From positions 1 through 46,061 of the forward strand of contig CAYFTL010000015.1 in assembly GCA_964346145.1 (NCBI GenBank): DNA of 46,061 nucleotides, read 5' to 3'. This DNA comes from CAYFTL01 sp964346145. Its GTDB lineage: Bacteria > Bacillota > Clostridia > Christensenellales > Aristaeellaceae. Below, piece by piece: positions 34,161 to 41,951 of the stretch. Every line of letters starts with the position of its first letter. Position 1 is the first letter of the stretch. Under the pieces are notes generated by a model. That model had not been told where the DNA came from, did not search any database, and saw nothing but the letters and a program-made list of their open reading frames with translations. The position numbers and the translations under genes are program-made.

Positions 34161-35105
34161 TTAAAAATTCCACTTGTCCCATTCTGCGCCAATTTGGGCT
34201 ACACCCACCGCATTGTCCGAAGACAATTCAGGTTGGCCCCAATACAGGCGCACCGGCAGCCGCCGATCACGCACCCGCTGCGCGGCTAGGGTTCGCAGCA
34301 ATGCAGAAGATGCCACGCCCCCTGCCACCAACACATCGCGTATGCCTGCCTGGCTGGACGCGGCGCAAATCAGCTTGAGCAGTGTGCGCGCAATACAGGA
34401 ATACACTTCAGCAGCAACATCTTCGGGCGTAAGCGTTTCTTGTTCGATCCAGCGCTGTGCCTGGGATTCCGCACCTGAAAAACTGCACTCCAAACCCTTT
34501 ACCGAACCTGCCAATCTGGATTGGCTGTTGCCGCGAACCGCCAACAGTTCCAGTGTAGGTCCTGCCGGAAAGGGCAACCCTAGCGCCACTCCAACCCTGT
34601 CCACAAATTGGCCTGCGTGCAGATCTGCACTGCCGCCCACCAATTGCGTACGCATATTTTTCACTTTCACTACTTCGGTGGTTCCACCGGATAAGTGCAC
34701 CGCCAGAAACGGCTGCTCACCACTAAGCCCACTTTGGGTCAAGGCCGCGCGTACGTGCCCCTGTTGATGGCTGGTCAGCCGCAGAGGAATTCCTAGGCTA
34801 GCCGTCAGGGTGCGCGCTGCACCTGCGCCCACTAAAAACACGGGCATATAGCTATTTTCTTCATCCCTAGGCCGATCGCTTGCACAAACCACATCAGCCT
34901 TAATTTCGCCTACGTCGGCCTGGAGTTCTTCCATAAGCATTGGCAGATTGCGCACATGCTGGAAAACACCTTCAGACTGCTGTAGCCCCCGTTCACCCAG
35001 CGCAACGGTCAACAATTTGCGTTTTTGAACAACCAATTTTTCGCCTTCCACCAGCGCGATTGAAGTCGTGTAGCAGCTGGTGTCTATTCCAAGTGTTCTG
35101 CCCAT
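34161..35105 (-). CDS. TsaD/Kae1-family paralogue (peptidase M22-like)
   Basis: 314 residues of the Kae1/TsaD fold. It begins GRTLGIDTSCYTTSIAL, the actin-like phosphate-1 motif. It keeps metal-type histidines H113 and H117 in SHQQGH, a phosphate-2-like LSGGTTEVV (canonical TsaD reads SGGHT) and SSDNAVGVAQIGAEW with D297. It is shorter than typical TsaD (about 340), and substitutions in the glycine loops suggest it is not the canonical tRNA t6A synthase subunit. Clostridia often carry such a second copy in the nusB-folD cluster, usually annotated as O-sialoglycoprotein endopeptidase. The true role is unknown. It lies 2 nt after nusB. Confidence 0.8.
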   Translation of the reverse strand: MGRTLGIDTSCYTTSIALVEGEKLVVQKRKLLTVALGERGLQQSEGVFQHVRNLPMLMEELQADVGEIKADVVCASDRPRDEENSYMPVFLVGAGAARTLTASLGIPLRLTSHQQGHVRAALTQSGLSGEQPFLAVHLSGGTTEVVKVKNMRTQLVGGSADLHAGQFVDRVGVALGLPFPAGPTLELLAVRGNSQSRLAGSVKGLECSFSGAESQAQRWIEQETLTPEDVAAEVYSCIARTLLKLICAASSQAGIRDVLVAGGVASSALLRTLAAQRVRDRRLPVRLYWGQPELSSDNAVGVAQIGAEWDKWNF

Positions 35106-35107
35106 TT

Positions 35108-35503
35108 TTATTTTTCCATCCTGGCCAGATTTCCTAAAACTCCGTTGATAAAAGTGCCTGCATCTTGGGTGGAGTACTCATGCGCAAGTTCTATCGCTTC
35201 GTTTATCGCCACCGCATCAGGTAGGTCGGTAAACAGTATCTCGAATACTGCCAAGCGCAATATGCTCAGATCCACTTTGGTAATCCGGTTCAGCTTCCAG
35301 CCCACTGCATATTTTTCGATGAGCTCATCGATCTTTTCAACCTGCTGTTGAATGCCCGAAACCATTTTTTCCATATAGTCGACTTCGAGCTCGCCAGGCT
35401 CAATTTCAAGCATGCCCGAACGAGTGTCCGAGCCGCCGTCTCCGCCCATTTCCCATTCATATATAAGTTTCATTGCCGCTGCGCGCGCAGTGATTCTATC
35501 CAT
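35108..35503 (-). CDS. nusB: Transcription antitermination factor NusB
   Basis: A 131-residue all-helical RNA-binding factor that, with NusE, binds boxA to support antitermination in rRNA operons. It has ARAAAMKLIYEWEMG at the start and LSILRLAVFEILFTDLPDAV, then INEAIELAHEYSTQDAGTFI and NGVLGNLAR, the family C-terminus. GGAGG lies close before the ATG. Spacing to the TsaD-like gene is 2 nt. Confidence 0.94.
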   Translation of the reverse strand: MDRITARAAAMKLIYEWEMGGDGGSDTRSGMLEIEPGELEVDYMEKMVSGIQQQVEKIDELIEKYAVGWKLNRITKVDLSILRLAVFEILFTDLPDAVAINEAIELAHEYSTQDAGTFINGVLGNLARMEK

Positions 35504-35542
35504 CGTAATCCTCCATTGCAGTGTTCCCCTCTACAGCACCAA

Positions 35543-35568
35543 ACCGTCCAACGAAAACGCCGGACGGT
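35543..35568 (-). promoter_or_regulatory. Stem-loop between amaP and nusB
   Basis: ACCGTCC and GGACGGT form a 7-bp stem around a 12-nt loop in the 120-nt gap. No T run follows on the minus strand, so it is more likely an RNA processing or stability element than a terminator. Function unknown. Confidence 0.4.
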
Positions 35569-35624
35569 CTTTCTTTCACAGATCCTGCGCCCGCACACAA
35601 ACAATGTGGCGCGCTGCCAGTGTG

Positions 35625-36392
35625 CTACTCCTGGGTAAGTTTTTCTTCATCAGTCACCATGTCTTTTGTTGCAGCGTCGGCCGCCTGATCGCCTTGATCT
35701 TCGTTCGCTTCGCCAGAGCTTTCAAATTCTGTTGTTTCAACTTCGTTTTCAAACTCGCCCACCCGCTCGGGCTTTACAGGAAAGGCAACACTAACAGGCG
35801 CTGCAATGGCATCCACCGGAGCAATAAGGCGTTCATCTTCTTCCAATTCGCTGATCAGAATCCGAACTTCCCGAACCGTTATTCCAGAATACTCTTCCAC
35901 ATAGTTTTTGATGCTGCGTTGCAAAAGCAAGGTAAGGTTTGGAATATGTGTCGACGACTTGAGCACCATGCTCACTTTAACCGTTATGGCATCGTCATGA
36001 TTGATGACTTTTGTTTCAAGTTCTACAATTTCATCCCGACTGCCGATCGCTTGGGCGATCAGTGTGTTTAGCGCCGATATGCTGATGCGCACTTCACCCT
36101 CTACAGAATCCTGGATCGATACCGAAGTGTTGTCCGATTTGGGTGTGCGTTTGAAAGCAAGGCGAAACAAGTGGATGGAGCCAACCCATAAGCCGACCAG
36201 AATCACTACAACAACCAGTGACACGACAAATTTATACCGAAAAACCCAACTTGCCAGGATATCGCCAATATTGTGGAAGGTTTGCGGATCCAGCCAATTC
36301 AACAAAATAGCTGCAATGGCCACAAGGCCAAACAATCCGTACAAAAATCCACAAAGCGCCATAACCATCTTGTCGCCCAAACGCAACCTCAT
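35625..36392 (-). CDS. amaP: AmaP-type alkaline shock protein membrane anchor
   Basis: 255 residues. Two membrane helices near the N-terminus (about 9-32 and 53-76) are followed by an Asp23-like cytoplasmic domain (VEGEVRISISALNTLIAQAI, then SRDEIVELETKVI) and an acidic tail of about 55 residues rich in Glu, Asp and Ala. In Staphylococcus AmaP anchors Asp23 to the membrane, and the asp23 gene lies directly upstream here. I chose the ATG at 36392 with GGTGAG upstream; an in-frame TTG twelve codons earlier falls inside a hairpin. Confidence 0.85.
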   Translation of the reverse strand: MRLRLGDKMVMALCGFLYGLFGLVAIAAILLNWLDPQTFHNIGDILASWVFRYKFVVSLVVVVILVGLWVGSIHLFRLAFKRTPKSDNTSVSIQDSVEGEVRISISALNTLIAQAIGSRDEIVELETKVINHDDAITVKVSMVLKSSTHIPNLTLLLQRSIKNYVEEYSGITVREVRILISELEEDERLIAPVDAIAAPVSVAFPVKPERVGEFENEVETTEFESSGEANEDQGDQAADAATKDMVTDEEKLTQE

Positions 36393-36422
36393 AACACACT
36401 CACCAACCTTTGCACTAATTTC

Positions 36423-36460
36423 AATCAAGCCCCAAAAGCGGTATCCGCAGGGGCTTGATT
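36423..36460 (-). promoter_or_regulatory. Stable stem-loop between asp23 and amaP
   Basis: An 11-bp perfect stem (AATCAAGCCCC with GGGGCTTGATT) encloses a 16-nt loop with a further inner GCGG/CCGC pairing. It begins 6 nt after the asp23 stop. It lacks a T run on the minus strand, so it may be an attenuator or RNA-processing site that sets the asp23:amaP ratio. Confidence 0.55.
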
Positions 36461-36466
36461 AGGCTT

Positions 36467-37012
36467 CTATTCTTCGGTATTTGGATCGGTATTCTCTTGT
36501 GGTTCTTGGGGCTGCTCTTCCGTCTCAGGGGCAGCTTCCGGCAAGTCTTCTTCTGCGGTATCGCTTGCATCGCTTTGCGCTTTGAGCAGCAAGCTTTGCT
36601 GTTGTTCCAGTTCTGCAGCAGCCTGTTGTTCGCGCTCAAAACTAATGGCCTGCACTTGGACATCCACTGACTCCACTGTTAAACCACTCATGGTTTCCAC
36701 AGCCTTTTTAACATTCTTCTGTATGGCCCCGGCAACCTCAGGCACAGTGAATCCGTAATCAATAACGATGGTCAAAACGATTTTCGCCATGTTTTCGGTT
36801 ATATTCACACTTACGCCGCGGGTTAAATTGCGGCTTTGTTGTTTTTTAAAGCTCAACATATCGGCAATGCCACTCGGGCTCCACATGCTGGCAACACCTT
36901 CCACTTCGATGGTGGCCAAGCCGGCAATGGTCGCGACGACTTCGGTTGCAAAGCTTACCGTTCCTTTTCCATTGGATTCGAGCTGTACATTGGTCGAAAG
37001 GTTATCACTCAT
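36467..37012 (-). CDS. Asp23/Gls24 family envelope stress protein
   Basis: 181 residues. The Asp23 domain spans about 10-125, with GTVSFATEVVATIAGLATIE at the start, GVSVNITENMAKIVLTIVID in the middle and PEVAGAIQKNVKKAVETMSG, then LTVESVDVQVQAI. A Gln-rich helix and a strongly acidic Glu/Pro tail follow. The family forms membrane-associated assemblies linked to cell-wall stress. The ATG at 37012 has GAGGAGG 10 nt upstream; a start 11 codons earlier would place translation within a few bases of the predicted transcription start. First gene of the long operon down to dxs. Confidence 0.88.
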   Translation of the reverse strand: MSDNLSTNVQLESNGKGTVSFATEVVATIAGLATIEVEGVASMWSPSGIADMLSFKKQQSRNLTRGVSVNITENMAKIVLTIVIDYGFTVPEVAGAIQKNVKKAVETMSGLTVESVDVQVQAISFEREQQAAAELEQQQSLLLKAQSDASDTAEEDLPEAAPETEEQPQEPQENTDPNTEE

Positions 37013-37043
37013 TCGAACAAGCACCTCCTCACATTGTAAAAAC

Positions 37044-37072
37044 ATTATACCAAATTTGTGCTATGCTTTCAA
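37044..37072 (-). promoter_or_regulatory. Sigma-A-type promoter for the asp23-dxs block
   Basis: Reading leftward, TTGAAA (complement of 37067-37072), 17 nt, then TATAAT (complement of 37044-37049) preceded by TGG, giving an extended -10 as well. This is a strong promoter with a leader of about 25 nt. Confidence 0.8.
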
Positions 37073-37127
37073 ACACTGTCTGTAAAGTATTTGGGGATTT
37101 ATAGCGCACTGTAAACATAAAATCTTC

Positions 37128-37889
37128 TTATTGCTGTTTTTGTTTTAATTGGTCGTACAATTCTTGTGCTTGCTCCCTGTTGACCGTGCACAACGCTGAA
37201 AAATTCCCTTTAAGCGCCGTTTCTAGCAAATCAATCGCTTCTTCGGTCTTTTCAGCTTCCGCATACAGCTTGGCCAGGTAATATAGCGTATCTACTTGCC
37301 TCGGTTTTTGTTCATGAGCCTTTTCGAAATATGTACGTGCCTGTCCCTTATCTCCCATGGCCAGATAGAGCTGTCCCATGTTGTCCAGTACTACAGCATC
37401 ATCTTCATCGTACTCCAGCGCTTCCTTGTTAAACGCCAGCGCTTCGTCAAAGTCGTTTTCTCGTATGGCGCGCTCAATCAACATATACCCCAGCGATCCA
37501 TAGATCATCAGCGTATTGCCTTCCCTGCGCGCCTCCTGCATCAAATCTATCGCCGCGTCAAGATTGCCCAACTTCCACTGGCATATGGAGTAATTGATGC
37601 GCAACTGCGTGCGGTCCTGCTTGGTCAAACCGGGCAATTTCTCAGCCTCCAAGAATATGTCTTTGGCTTTTTGGTATTCTCTCTCTCTCAACAGCAACAC
37701 GCCGTACGCCATATGATATCCTGGCTTTTTGTTGCCTCCCTTGTGGCACTTTTCATAGTATTCCAGCGCCTTTTGGTGGCTCGCATTGGCCTCCGCAATT
37801 TTTCCTTCATCGTACAAACGATTGCCCTTTACGTGGGCCAAATAGGCTCTGCGTCCATAAAAACCTGCTTTAATCGACAAACCTCTCAT
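37128..37889 (-). CDS. Tetratricopeptide repeat protein coupled to the MrfB-like nuclease
   Basis: 253 residues, built mostly of TPR units. Examples are GKIAEANASHQKALEYYEKC, REYQKAKDIFLEAEKLPG, DFDEALAFNKEALEYDEDDA and DKGQARTYFEKAHEQKPRQV. No signal peptide; a short GRRAYLAHVKGNR basic stretch lies at the start, so it is probably cytoplasmic or membrane-adjacent. The start ATG overlaps the stop of the upstream nuclease gene by 4 nt, so the two are translationally coupled. TPRs normally mediate protein contacts; a partner role for the nuclease is inference. Otherwise its function is unknown. Confidence 0.8.
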   Translation of the reverse strand: MRGLSIKAGFYGRRAYLAHVKGNRLYDEGKIAEANASHQKALEYYEKCHKGGNKKPGYHMAYGVLLLREREYQKAKDIFLEAEKLPGLTKQDRTQLRINYSICQWKLGNLDAAIDLMQEARREGNTLMIYGSLGYMLIERAIRENDFDEALAFNKEALEYDEDDAVVLDNMGQLYLAMGDKGQARTYFEKAHEQKPRQVDTLYYLAKLYAEAEKTEEAIDLLETALKGNFSALCTVNREQAQELYDQLKQKQQ

Positions 37890-39064
37890 CCTCTCGAATT
37901 GATCTGTGTAAAAGTAACTCTCTTGCGCTCAGCTTTGAGCCGCAATCGATTCTCCCTTTTTTCAAGTTCTGATATTTCTGCCGGGGATCGTGCCCATCGG
38001 CGCGCCGCTTGGCAGAGCTTAAGAGCTTGCTCGAAGTTTTTTTCCCTATGCTCTAAATGTTTAAGCATTTCTAAATATGGTTTCAGCCCCAACTGTTCCG
38101 AATTGATCAGTTGCTGCCATTGTTGAACTGCTTGCTCGTAATCACCGGCGCGTTTGTGAATCATCGACAGCGCCCATAGCGCATCGGGCTGGACCGCCTT
38201 GTCCCTGAGCGATTGCAACGAAGTAGCCGGCATAGATCTAGCCGCTAGTGTATAACACTCGACCGCCGCTTGTCTCTCGCCCCCACGCTCTAGCGCCCGG
38301 CCAACGCTATATAAATCCATCGCACTTTGCAAGTCTGTCGGACGCAGGTATGCCCTGCTTAACACTCCCAACAGTGTACCCAAGGATACGATATCTTGAC
38401 GATTGTGTTCCAGTATATCGTCCAACAACCGTTCGTCTCCAGTTTTCAGGTAGTCAAAGTAGCGTTGCGGAACCTCACTGCCCGGTAAATCGTTTTCTCT
38501 ATTGATATCCAAGATATGGTTTTCCAGCCGGGAAAGTTTGCACGAATTCAGCCGGAGTTTGTACAGCCTTCTGGCCGGGTGCAACAAGTCAATCTGTTGC
38601 ATGGGTTTATAAAGCTCGGCCATCCTGCTCATCGTAAAACGCACTTCTAACAGCGGCATGTCAAAAGCTTTTCCATTAAAGCTAACCACATATTCAAATT
38701 GGCGCATAATTTCGGCAAGGGTACTGAGCAGCAGTGGTTCCACGCTGTAATCAGGCATCAGCAGCTGCCGCACCAAAAACCGGTTGCCCGACACCCAGCC
38801 GACCCCAACTAAAAAGGCCACCGTTCCGGCTCCTCGAGATAGCCCTGTAGTTTCCGTGTCTAAAAATAATGCTTTACGCACATCAAATCCGGGCAATTCA
38901 ATGCCCATGCGCGACAGGCTCTGTGCGTTGACCTCCAACAGGTTTGAATCCAGCGTACTAGCATAATCGCACACCTTTAAGATTTGCGGTCGCACCAAAT
39001 CCGCAGGCTTTTCCTGTTGCCTGCTGCGCATTGCATTCAGTTTGTTGCGCAATTTGGATGCCAA
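37886..39064 (-). CDS. mrfB: YprB/MrfB-like DEDD exonuclease
   Basis: 392 residues. An RNase H-like exonuclease domain spans about 60-235. It has LFLDTETTGLSRGAGTVAFL (D69, E71), VVSFNGKAFDMPLLEVRF (D135) and LEHNRQDIVSLGTLL (H220, D224), the DEDD metal ligands. The C-terminal half is helical and TPR-like (RQAAVECYTLAARSM, DYEQAVQQWQQLINSE). This layout matches Bacillus subtilis YprB, renamed MrfB, which acts with helicase MrfA in mitomycin C lesion repair. A MrfA-like helicase is encoded about 3 kb away. Symbol given by homology and context. Confidence 0.8.
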   Translation of the reverse strand: MASKLRNKLNAMRSRQQEKPADLVRPQILKVCDYASTLDSNLLEVNAQSLSRMGIELPGFDVRKALFLDTETTGLSRGAGTVAFLVGVGWVSGNRFLVRQLLMPDYSVEPLLLSTLAEIMRQFEYVVSFNGKAFDMPLLEVRFTMSRMAELYKPMQQIDLLHPARRLYKLRLNSCKLSRLENHILDINRENDLPGSEVPQRYFDYLKTGDERLLDDILEHNRQDIVSLGTLLGVLSRAYLRPTDLQSAMDLYSVGRALERGGERQAAVECYTLAARSMPATSLQSLRDKAVQPDALWALSMIHKRAGDYEQAVQQWQQLINSEQLGLKPYLEMLKHLEHREKNFEQALKLCQAARRWARSPAEISELEKRENRLRLKAERKRVTFTQINSRG

Positions 39065-39102
39065 CGTCAGCCCTTCCCTTCAAAATTACTTCTATTTGTA
39101 TC

Positions 39103-39131
39103 ATTTTAGAGTGCCTCGACGGATTTGTCAA
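39103..39131 (-). promoter_or_regulatory. Sigma-A-type promoter for mrfB and the TPR gene
   Basis: Reading leftward, a perfect TTGACA (complement of 39126-39131), 17 nt, then TAAAAT (complement of 39103-39108). I saw no SOS (GAAC-N4-GTTC) box next to it. Confidence 0.65.
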
Positions 39132-39523
39132 CGCAAGCCAAAGCACCTATCGACTCCGGCTATAGGAGCAAAATACCCTTTTAATATTAGTGTAGAGAAT
39201 GAGCAATATTTTAAAACCTAATGAGCATTACAAACAGTGGTTTACACCCTCAAGCTGATAAAGCAGGCCTATTATCCATCGGCAAAATCATGAAACAAAA
39301 ACACATCAGAGCCGGCAGATTCCAGTGGTTTAAAAGCAAACGCTAACTCAACATCCCTTTTCAATTTTTTCCACCGGCATTTCGATACAATATATCACAA
39401 CATTGCAATAAGCTCACAGCATCAGTCTTGTTCTTAAACAAATTCAATCACATAATGGATATAATTAAAATGCCATCCAAAGCAATAAACTGATCCGCAA
39501 CCTATTTTATAAGGAGTATTAAT
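39132..39523. other. Divergent intergenic region left of the flavoprotein gene
   Basis: About 390 bp, AT-rich, with no credible gene. A TATAAT at 39460-39465 could be the -10 of the flavoprotein gene, but the matching -35 (TTAAAC) is 20 nt away, so I do not call it firmly. Confidence 0.45.
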
Positions 39524-40090
39524 ATGAAAATTGTCTGTATTTTAGGAAGCCCAAAGGCTAATGGAAATACTTCGGCCATCGTTTCTGAAATTCTCCGAGC
39601 CCTAAAACCCCACGATGTTGAAGCATCTTTATATCATCTGGGTGAATTGAACATAGGTTACTGTTCCGGATGTAAATCTTGCAATGCCATCGAAAAATGT
39701 GTTCAAACCGACGACGTGGAAAAAATCGTCAACGATATGTTTAGCGCCCAACTCGTGATCGTCGCATCGCCCTCTTATTGGGGCGATGTCACCGGACAAA
39801 TGAAAGTTTTTATCGATAGGTGTACTCCCTATTCGAACACCAATCCCGCCAGAATTCCGGTTTCACCTAGACCCAAAGGCATTGCCATCGCGGTAAGAGC
39901 CGGCGGCGGAAAAGCCGAAAGTATAAATCTTGTACATACCATTGATCACTTTTTTGGACATCTGGATATTCCCTTAATCGCTCATTTTACCGCCGAAGGA
40001 ATCGATTCAGAAAAAGATTTGGCACAGCGGCCGGATATCCTCGAATATGCGTACGACTTCGGCAAAGAAATTGCCCATCTAATAGCATGA
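39524..40090 (+). CDS. Iron-sulfur flavoprotein / NADPH-dependent FMN reductase family
   Basis: A 188-residue flavodoxin-fold protein. The FMN phosphate loop is GSPKANGNT (8-16), and ASPSYWGDVTGQMKVFIDRC is the family's central flavin-binding segment. A compact cysteine motif, C47-x2-C50-x2-C53-x5-C59 (CSGCKSCNAIEKC), matches the cluster-binding pattern of archaeal and clostridial iron-sulfur flavoproteins (Isf), so an Fe-S cluster is likely. Such proteins move electrons from ferredoxin to acceptors such as oxygen or peroxide; the acceptor here is unknown. AAGGAG precedes the ATG. It faces a convergent aldolase-family gene. Confidence 0.82.
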   Translation: MKIVCILGSPKANGNTSAIVSEILRALKPHDVEASLYHLGELNIGYCSGCKSCNAIEKCVQTDDVEKIVNDMFSAQLVIVASPSYWGDVTGQMKVFIDRCTPYSNTNPARIPVSPRPKGIAIAVRAGGGKAESINLVHTIDHFFGHLDIPLIAHFTAEGIDSEKDLAQRPDILEYAYDFGKEIAHLIA

Positions 40091-40120
40091 GCTGCTTGAG
40101 CTCTTTATATCCTAATGTTT

Positions 40121-41044
40121 TTAAGGTTGACCAAGGCGATCGCGCCAAAGATTTTCAAGCAGAAGCATCTGCCGAAGTTCCGATGCTAAAGTTGGATTCC
40201 ACAGCGAAGCATCGTTTGAGCGGGAATGAATTTGGATATCCATGCCCTGCATTTGTCTATAATACTTTGCATTGACTGGATAAGGCTGTTTTTCGGCCCA
40301 GGAGGCCATGGTCAAAAACGCCTGCAATTCATCGGCCAAAGGATTGTTTTCATGGTGTAGCCGCAACAGATGTACATATAAATCGGGATGGAAATTACCC
40401 ATGACGCCGCTGTAACCGCACACCCCAAGCCGAAGGGAATCCAGTAGCGTAGCCGTGTTAGCGTTGTAGATGGTCAGATTGCTCCCTTCTACGGCAGCCT
40501 GCTTTGCGCGCAAGTCGTCCACCCGGCAAGACGTATCTTTTAAAAACACAATTCGGTCGGTTTGTGCGCACCATTTGAGCAGCTCAGGCGACGCCAAGCG
40601 CTTATACGGATAGGGCGATTCATAAATTCCAAACAAAACACCGGGCAAAGCGTTTAGAATCGCTTCAATATTGCGCTTGCACACATCTTCAGATTCCTCC
40701 TGACGCGCGATGCGGTTCAAAATCATTACGCAGGCATCCGCTCCCCACTCGGCCATAGTACCCAGCTGCTTAATTTGGGTGGGCAAGTCGTCTGCAGTGT
40801 GACTGGATGCCACCAACTGCATACGCCCTCGGTTGGCTGCATACACTCGCTTCATAAGCGCAATTTTTTCTTCTTCCGAAAGAAAAAATATTTCGCTGGA
40901 TTGGCACAGCGCAAAAATCCCATCGCATTTGCAAGCGGCATAATACTCCACCAAGCCATCTACCGCATCCATATCTAGGGTATCGTTGTCCTTATAAGGG
41001 GTGATCATTGTAGGGTACACGCCCGCCCTAATCTTTTCATCCAT
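40121..41044 (-). CDS. DapA/NanA-family Schiff-base aldolase or lyase, divergent
   Basis: A 307-residue TIM-barrel protein of the dihydrodipicolinate synthase family. The Schiff-base lysine is K169 in VFLKDTS, and the partner tyrosine is Y141 in GIYESPYPY. The usual substrate-carboxylate loop GTTGE is replaced by ALCQSSE (45-51), so it is unlikely to be the lysine-pathway DapA. Members with such changes act on other 2-oxo acids (for example sialic-acid-like or sugar-acid substrates), but the substrate cannot be named. GGAGG precedes the ATG. It is followed 30 nt later by the end of a convergent flavoprotein gene. Confidence 0.85.
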   Translation of the reverse strand: MDEKIRAGVYPTMITPYKDNDTLDMDAVDGLVEYYAACKCDGIFALCQSSEIFFLSEEEKIALMKRVYAANRGRMQLVASSHTADDLPTQIKQLGTMAEWGADACVMILNRIARQEESEDVCKRNIEAILNALPGVLFGIYESPYPYKRLASPELLKWCAQTDRIVFLKDTSCRVDDLRAKQAAVEGSNLTIYNANTATLLDSLRLGVCGYSGVMGNFHPDLYVHLLRLHHENNPLADELQAFLTMASWAEKQPYPVNAKYYRQMQGMDIQIHSRSNDASLWNPTLASELRQMLLLENLWRDRLGQP

Positions 41045-41093
41045 AACAGTCCATCCTCCTCGCGCGAATCACCGATTGCTCCAATAGCTTGAT

Positions 41094-41660
41094 TTAAACA
41101 AACAAATCGTGTTCCTGAATCTCCACGCACGCGCCACCGTCGAATATAAATTGCACAATCCAAGGCATAAGCCCTTTGATACGCTTAAATCCAGCATAGC
41201 CAAAGGAAGAATCATAGTAATTTATAATAGTGCTCATGGCGGTTCCGTGGCTTGCAACCGCCATATTGCTGCCTGCAAACTGTGCGAGCAGCTTTTCCAG
41301 TGCGGCAACGTTTCTGGCTTGCACCTGGGTTAAGCTTTCACCACCAGGTAGTTTGAACGAAAAATTCTGCCACTGCATTTTCACGAAATTGTCAAAATCT
41401 GTTATCCAATCATCAGATATCTTGCGTTCACGAAAGTCTTCCACGCATTCGATCCGATGCCCAAACCGGTCCGCAAAATCTTTCACCGTGTCTACCGAGC
41501 GCTTATAGGGGCTCGAAAAAACTTTATTGATGGCTTTATCGGATAAAAACCCAGTTACCAGTTTGGAGTCTTCCAACCCCTTTGCAGTCAGCTCGCGCGC
41601 CCTATCATCGTGGTTGTTTGTGTTGGACTGGGCATGGCGTACAAAAAATATCGTGGTCAC
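41094..41660 (-). CDS. Histidine phosphatase family protein (phosphoglycerate-mutase-like)
   Basis: 188 residues of the branch-1 histidine phosphatase superfamily. The catalytic set is complete: R8 and H9 in VRHAQSN, R54 in SSPYKRSVDT, E78 in FRERKISDDW and H138 in VASHGTAMS. It is too short and too divergent for a glycolytic mutase, and the loop KLPGGESLTQVQAR is typical of broad phosphatases. The substrate is unknown. It starts with GTG, with GGAGG 9 nt upstream. It lies just upstream of the DapA-like gene (about 50 nt) on the same strand and may form a small operon with it. Confidence 0.85.
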   Translation of the reverse strand: MTTIFFVRHAQSNTNNHDDRARELTAKGLEDSKLVTGFLSDKAINKVFSSPYKRSVDTVKDFADRFGHRIECVEDFRERKISDDWITDFDNFVKMQWQNFSFKLPGGESLTQVQARNVAALEKLLAQFAGSNMAVASHGTAMSTIINYYDSSFGYAGFKRIKGLMPWIVQFIFDGGACVEIQEHDLFV

Positions 41661-41951
41661 GGCGATTGCCCTCCATTCATCTTGTATATAATCAGCGTTT
41701 CTGTTTCAAAATTTCATATTCCCATGGTTTTAAGTGTCAGCACTATGAGTATAACATGTTGTACTCCGTATTGAAACTTGCTCGGCTGCATTTTATCCCG
41801 CAAAAAATAAAGCGACACAAATCCTCACTTTGATTTGCTTTTTAAAAATTGATAATGCCGGTGCATCGCCAAAAACAGCACACCCTATTTCTCTACAAGA
41901 AATGTCCGGAATCTTAGCAGAAATTTGATGATGGATAGTTTTGCATATACG
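41661..41951. other. Divergent intergenic region between phosphatase and helicase genes
   Basis: About 290 bp, AT-rich, without a credible gene. It must hold the leftward promoter for the phosphatase/DapA-like pair; no clear hexamers were seen. Confidence 0.4.
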
